Shown here: in pieces, positions 21,539-22,158 of the stretch
Layout: every line of letters begins with the position of its first letter
Numbering within the stretch: the first letter of the stretch is position 1
DNA from: a virus
Length of the DNA: 22,158 bases
Virus record (IMG/VR): IMGVR_UViG_3300031812_000024
Location: 1-22,158 of that record
Reading direction: 5' to 3' (one strand)
Program-made: the position numbers and the translations under genes
Notes under the pieces: generated by a model
Told to the model about the DNA's origin: nothing
Databases searched by the model: none
Seen by the model: only the letters and a program-made list of their open reading frames with translations

Positions 21539-21816
21539 GTCACATCTCCTTGAGGCGGTGCCGACAATTGCAAAAGAATGACCTGGATTGCAGTCTGCAC
21601 CATCAATCGCCACTGAGCAAAAGCCGGGAATCGCGAAACCAACACTTCGTCGTAAAACTTCATCGCGACCGCCTCGATCTGCGCTCGCTCCTCGGGCGTA
21701 TCGATGAACGACCGCCCGTACTTCACGAGCCAGGTCCACACCGCAGACACGAAGTCAAACGGCGAAACTTTAACGCTCCAGTCGAACGCAACCAAATGGT
21801 ACTGTAGCGGATGCAT
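21535..21816 (-). CDS. First gene of the operon, hypothetical, 93 aa
   Basis: The start is the ATG at 21816, six bases behind a consensus AGGAGGT; a TTG further up at 21837 overlaps the promoter box and is rejected. The protein is helical with aromatic and hydrophobic segments (FDFVSAVWTWLVKYG, residues 20-34; MVQTAIQVILLQLS, 70-83). It has no confident transmembrane helix but the C-terminal segment could be membrane-associated. No family is recognised. It is the first translated gene after the promoter region and is coupled to the next gene by ATGA, so it may be an abundant product. Confidence 0.7.
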   Translation of the reverse strand: MHPLQYHLVAFDWSVKVSPFDFVSAVWTWLVKYGRSFIDTPEERAQIEAVAMKFYDEVLVSRFPAFAQWRLMVQTAIQVILLQLSAPPQGDVT

Positions 21817-21836
21817 GACTCGACCTCCTTTGTTCA

Positions 21837-21842
21837 ATTATA
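21837..21842 (-). promoter_or_regulatory. Candidate minus-10 box TATAAT before first operon gene
   Basis: On the minus strand a perfect TATAAT lies 20 bases before the first start codon, followed closely by AGGAGGT. No TTGACA-like minus-35 hexamer was found 16-18 bases upstream, so this could be a non-sigma70 promoter or one needing an activator. The leader would be about 15 bases. Confidence 0.4.
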
Positions 21843-21906
21843 CGCAGACCAATTTTGCTATCCCTTTGTTGTTGCAGCTCATTTGCATTTGCAATTGATC
21901 GTTATG

Positions 21907-21921
21907 CGGAAATTTTTTCCG
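21907..21921. promoter_or_regulatory. 15-bp dyad, possible operator
   Basis: Plus-strand cggaaattttttccg has perfect six-base arms around a three-base centre. It lies about 65 bases upstream of the TATAAT box, in an AT-rich part that also contains the direct repeat GCAAATGCAAAT on the minus strand. Repressor or activator binding is possible. Confidence 0.35.
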
Positions 21922-21960
21922 AGGTTCTCCCCCCAATACGGTTCCTGCGGGCGCGGATCG

Positions 21961-21991
21961 GCCGGCCCACCCCCCGGGAAGATGGGCCGGC
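21961..21991. other. Strong GC-rich hairpin, 9-bp stem
   Basis: Arms gccggccca (21961-21969) and tgggccggc (21983-21991) pair perfectly around a 13-base C/G-rich loop. No T-tract follows on either strand, so a classical terminator is not supported. It lies in the non-coding gap before the operon. Confidence 0.55.
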
Positions 21992-22053
21992 AATGCTGCG
22001 GCCAACCGCATAGCGCACCTTCTCTATGGAGTATTTCCAGATTACGCGACTAC

Positions 22054-22074
22054 CACTCACAGCGCTAGTGAGTG
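22054..22074 (-). terminator. Weak hairpin immediately after upstream gene end
   Basis: A seven-bp stem (CACTCAC/GTGAGTG) with a seven-base loop starts one base after the stop codon of the partial gene at 22075. There is no poly-T on the minus strand, so termination is only suggested. It could mark the end of the preceding transcript. Confidence 0.3.
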
Positions 22075-22158
22075 TCACCACTGATGAGTGTCTAGAGCGT
22101 AGATCAGCTCGCCGACACTGCGCACGACGAACGCATACGCGCCAGCCTTCTCCAGCTC
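22075..22158 (-). CDS. C-terminal end of upstream gene (partial, 27 codons)
   Basis: Read from the right edge on the minus strand, an open frame gives ELEKAGAYAFVVRSVGELI... and ends in a TGA at 22075. Third codon positions are mostly G or C, as in the genes downstream, and the residues look like a helix-strand end of a soluble protein. Only 27 residues are in the window, so the product cannot be named. It is separated from the operon by about 260 bases holding hairpins and a promoter box, and so probably belongs to another transcript. Confidence 0.45.
   Translation of the reverse strand, partial: ELEKAGAYAFVVRSVGELIYALDTHQW

Noticed and set aside
21539-21739. N-terminal extension of the 85-residue membrane protein
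   Set aside because: It lies within the first operon gene in another frame, and an ATG with GGAG at 21538 overlapping the stop explains the start better.
21961-21991. Intrinsic terminator at the GC hairpin
   Set aside because: The stem is strong but neither strand has the following T-run needed for factor-independent termination.
1-22158. CRISPR arrays, tRNA genes, insertion sequences, integrase or att sites
   Set aside because: No regularly spaced repeats, cloverleaf-like sequences, transposase motifs or tyrosine/serine recombinase patterns were seen in any frame.

Overview
The window is an almost unbroken minus-strand operon of phage structural genes, read from about 21.8 kb down to base 1. 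The module is that of an HK97-type tailed phage with a long non-contractile (siphovirus-like) tail: HNH nucleases, small and large terminase, portal, ClpP-like prohead protease, HK97-fold capsid, capsid-accessory protein, head-tail connectors, tail tube, frameshifted tail chaperones, tape measure, then tail-tip and adsorption proteins. No integrase, replication gene, att site, tRNA or CRISPR array is visible, so prophage, free phage and gene-transfer-agent-like cluster cannot be told apart. By eye the base composition is moderately GC-rich. Host assignment is tentative: Planctomycetota is the best guess, from the cysteine-rich tail proteins, the KDPR-type sulfotransferase-like domain and a 129-residue protein that recalls planctomycete hypothetical families. 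No 16S or other marker is present.

Layout from upstream (right) to downstream (left). At 22.08-22.16 kb is the tail end of a preceding gene. At 21.82-22.07 kb is the only sizeable non-coding gap, with two strong hairpins, a 15-bp dyad and a TATAAT box just before the first gene. At 19.2-21.8 kb seven small, tightly coupled genes encode membrane or exported proteins and a papain-like cysteine peptidase; this is the least explained block. At 17.85-19.2 kb are two HNH nucleases, a zinc-ribbon protein and the small terminase. At 12.4-17.9 kb are large terminase, portal, protease and capsid. At 9.6-12.4 kb are the capsid-accessory protein, connectors, tail terminator and tail tube. At 8.9-9.55 kb are the G/GT tail chaperones with a textbook A-AAA-AAC minus-one frameshift site and a 9-bp stimulatory stem. 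At 7.8-8.96 kb is a short tape measure. At 3.2-7.8 kb are four unfamiliar tail or virion proteins, one with 22 cysteines. At 1-3.2 kb are a cysteine-cluster/glycosyltransferase/sulfotransferase-like fusion, a 129-residue protein, a small excisionase-type HTH protein, a conserved phage protein and a virion protein cut by the window edge.

Almost every junction is an ATGA, TAATG or TGATG overlap, or has a Shine-Dalgarno sequence embedded in the preceding stop, so the whole set is probably co-transcribed and translationally coupled. Several starts were moved inward from the longest open frame to an ATG or GTG with a good ribosome-binding site, and three genes absent from a plain long-ORF view were recovered: the 5' part of a gene at 1-337, a 49-residue membrane protein at 19592-19741, and a 3' gene end at 22075-22158.
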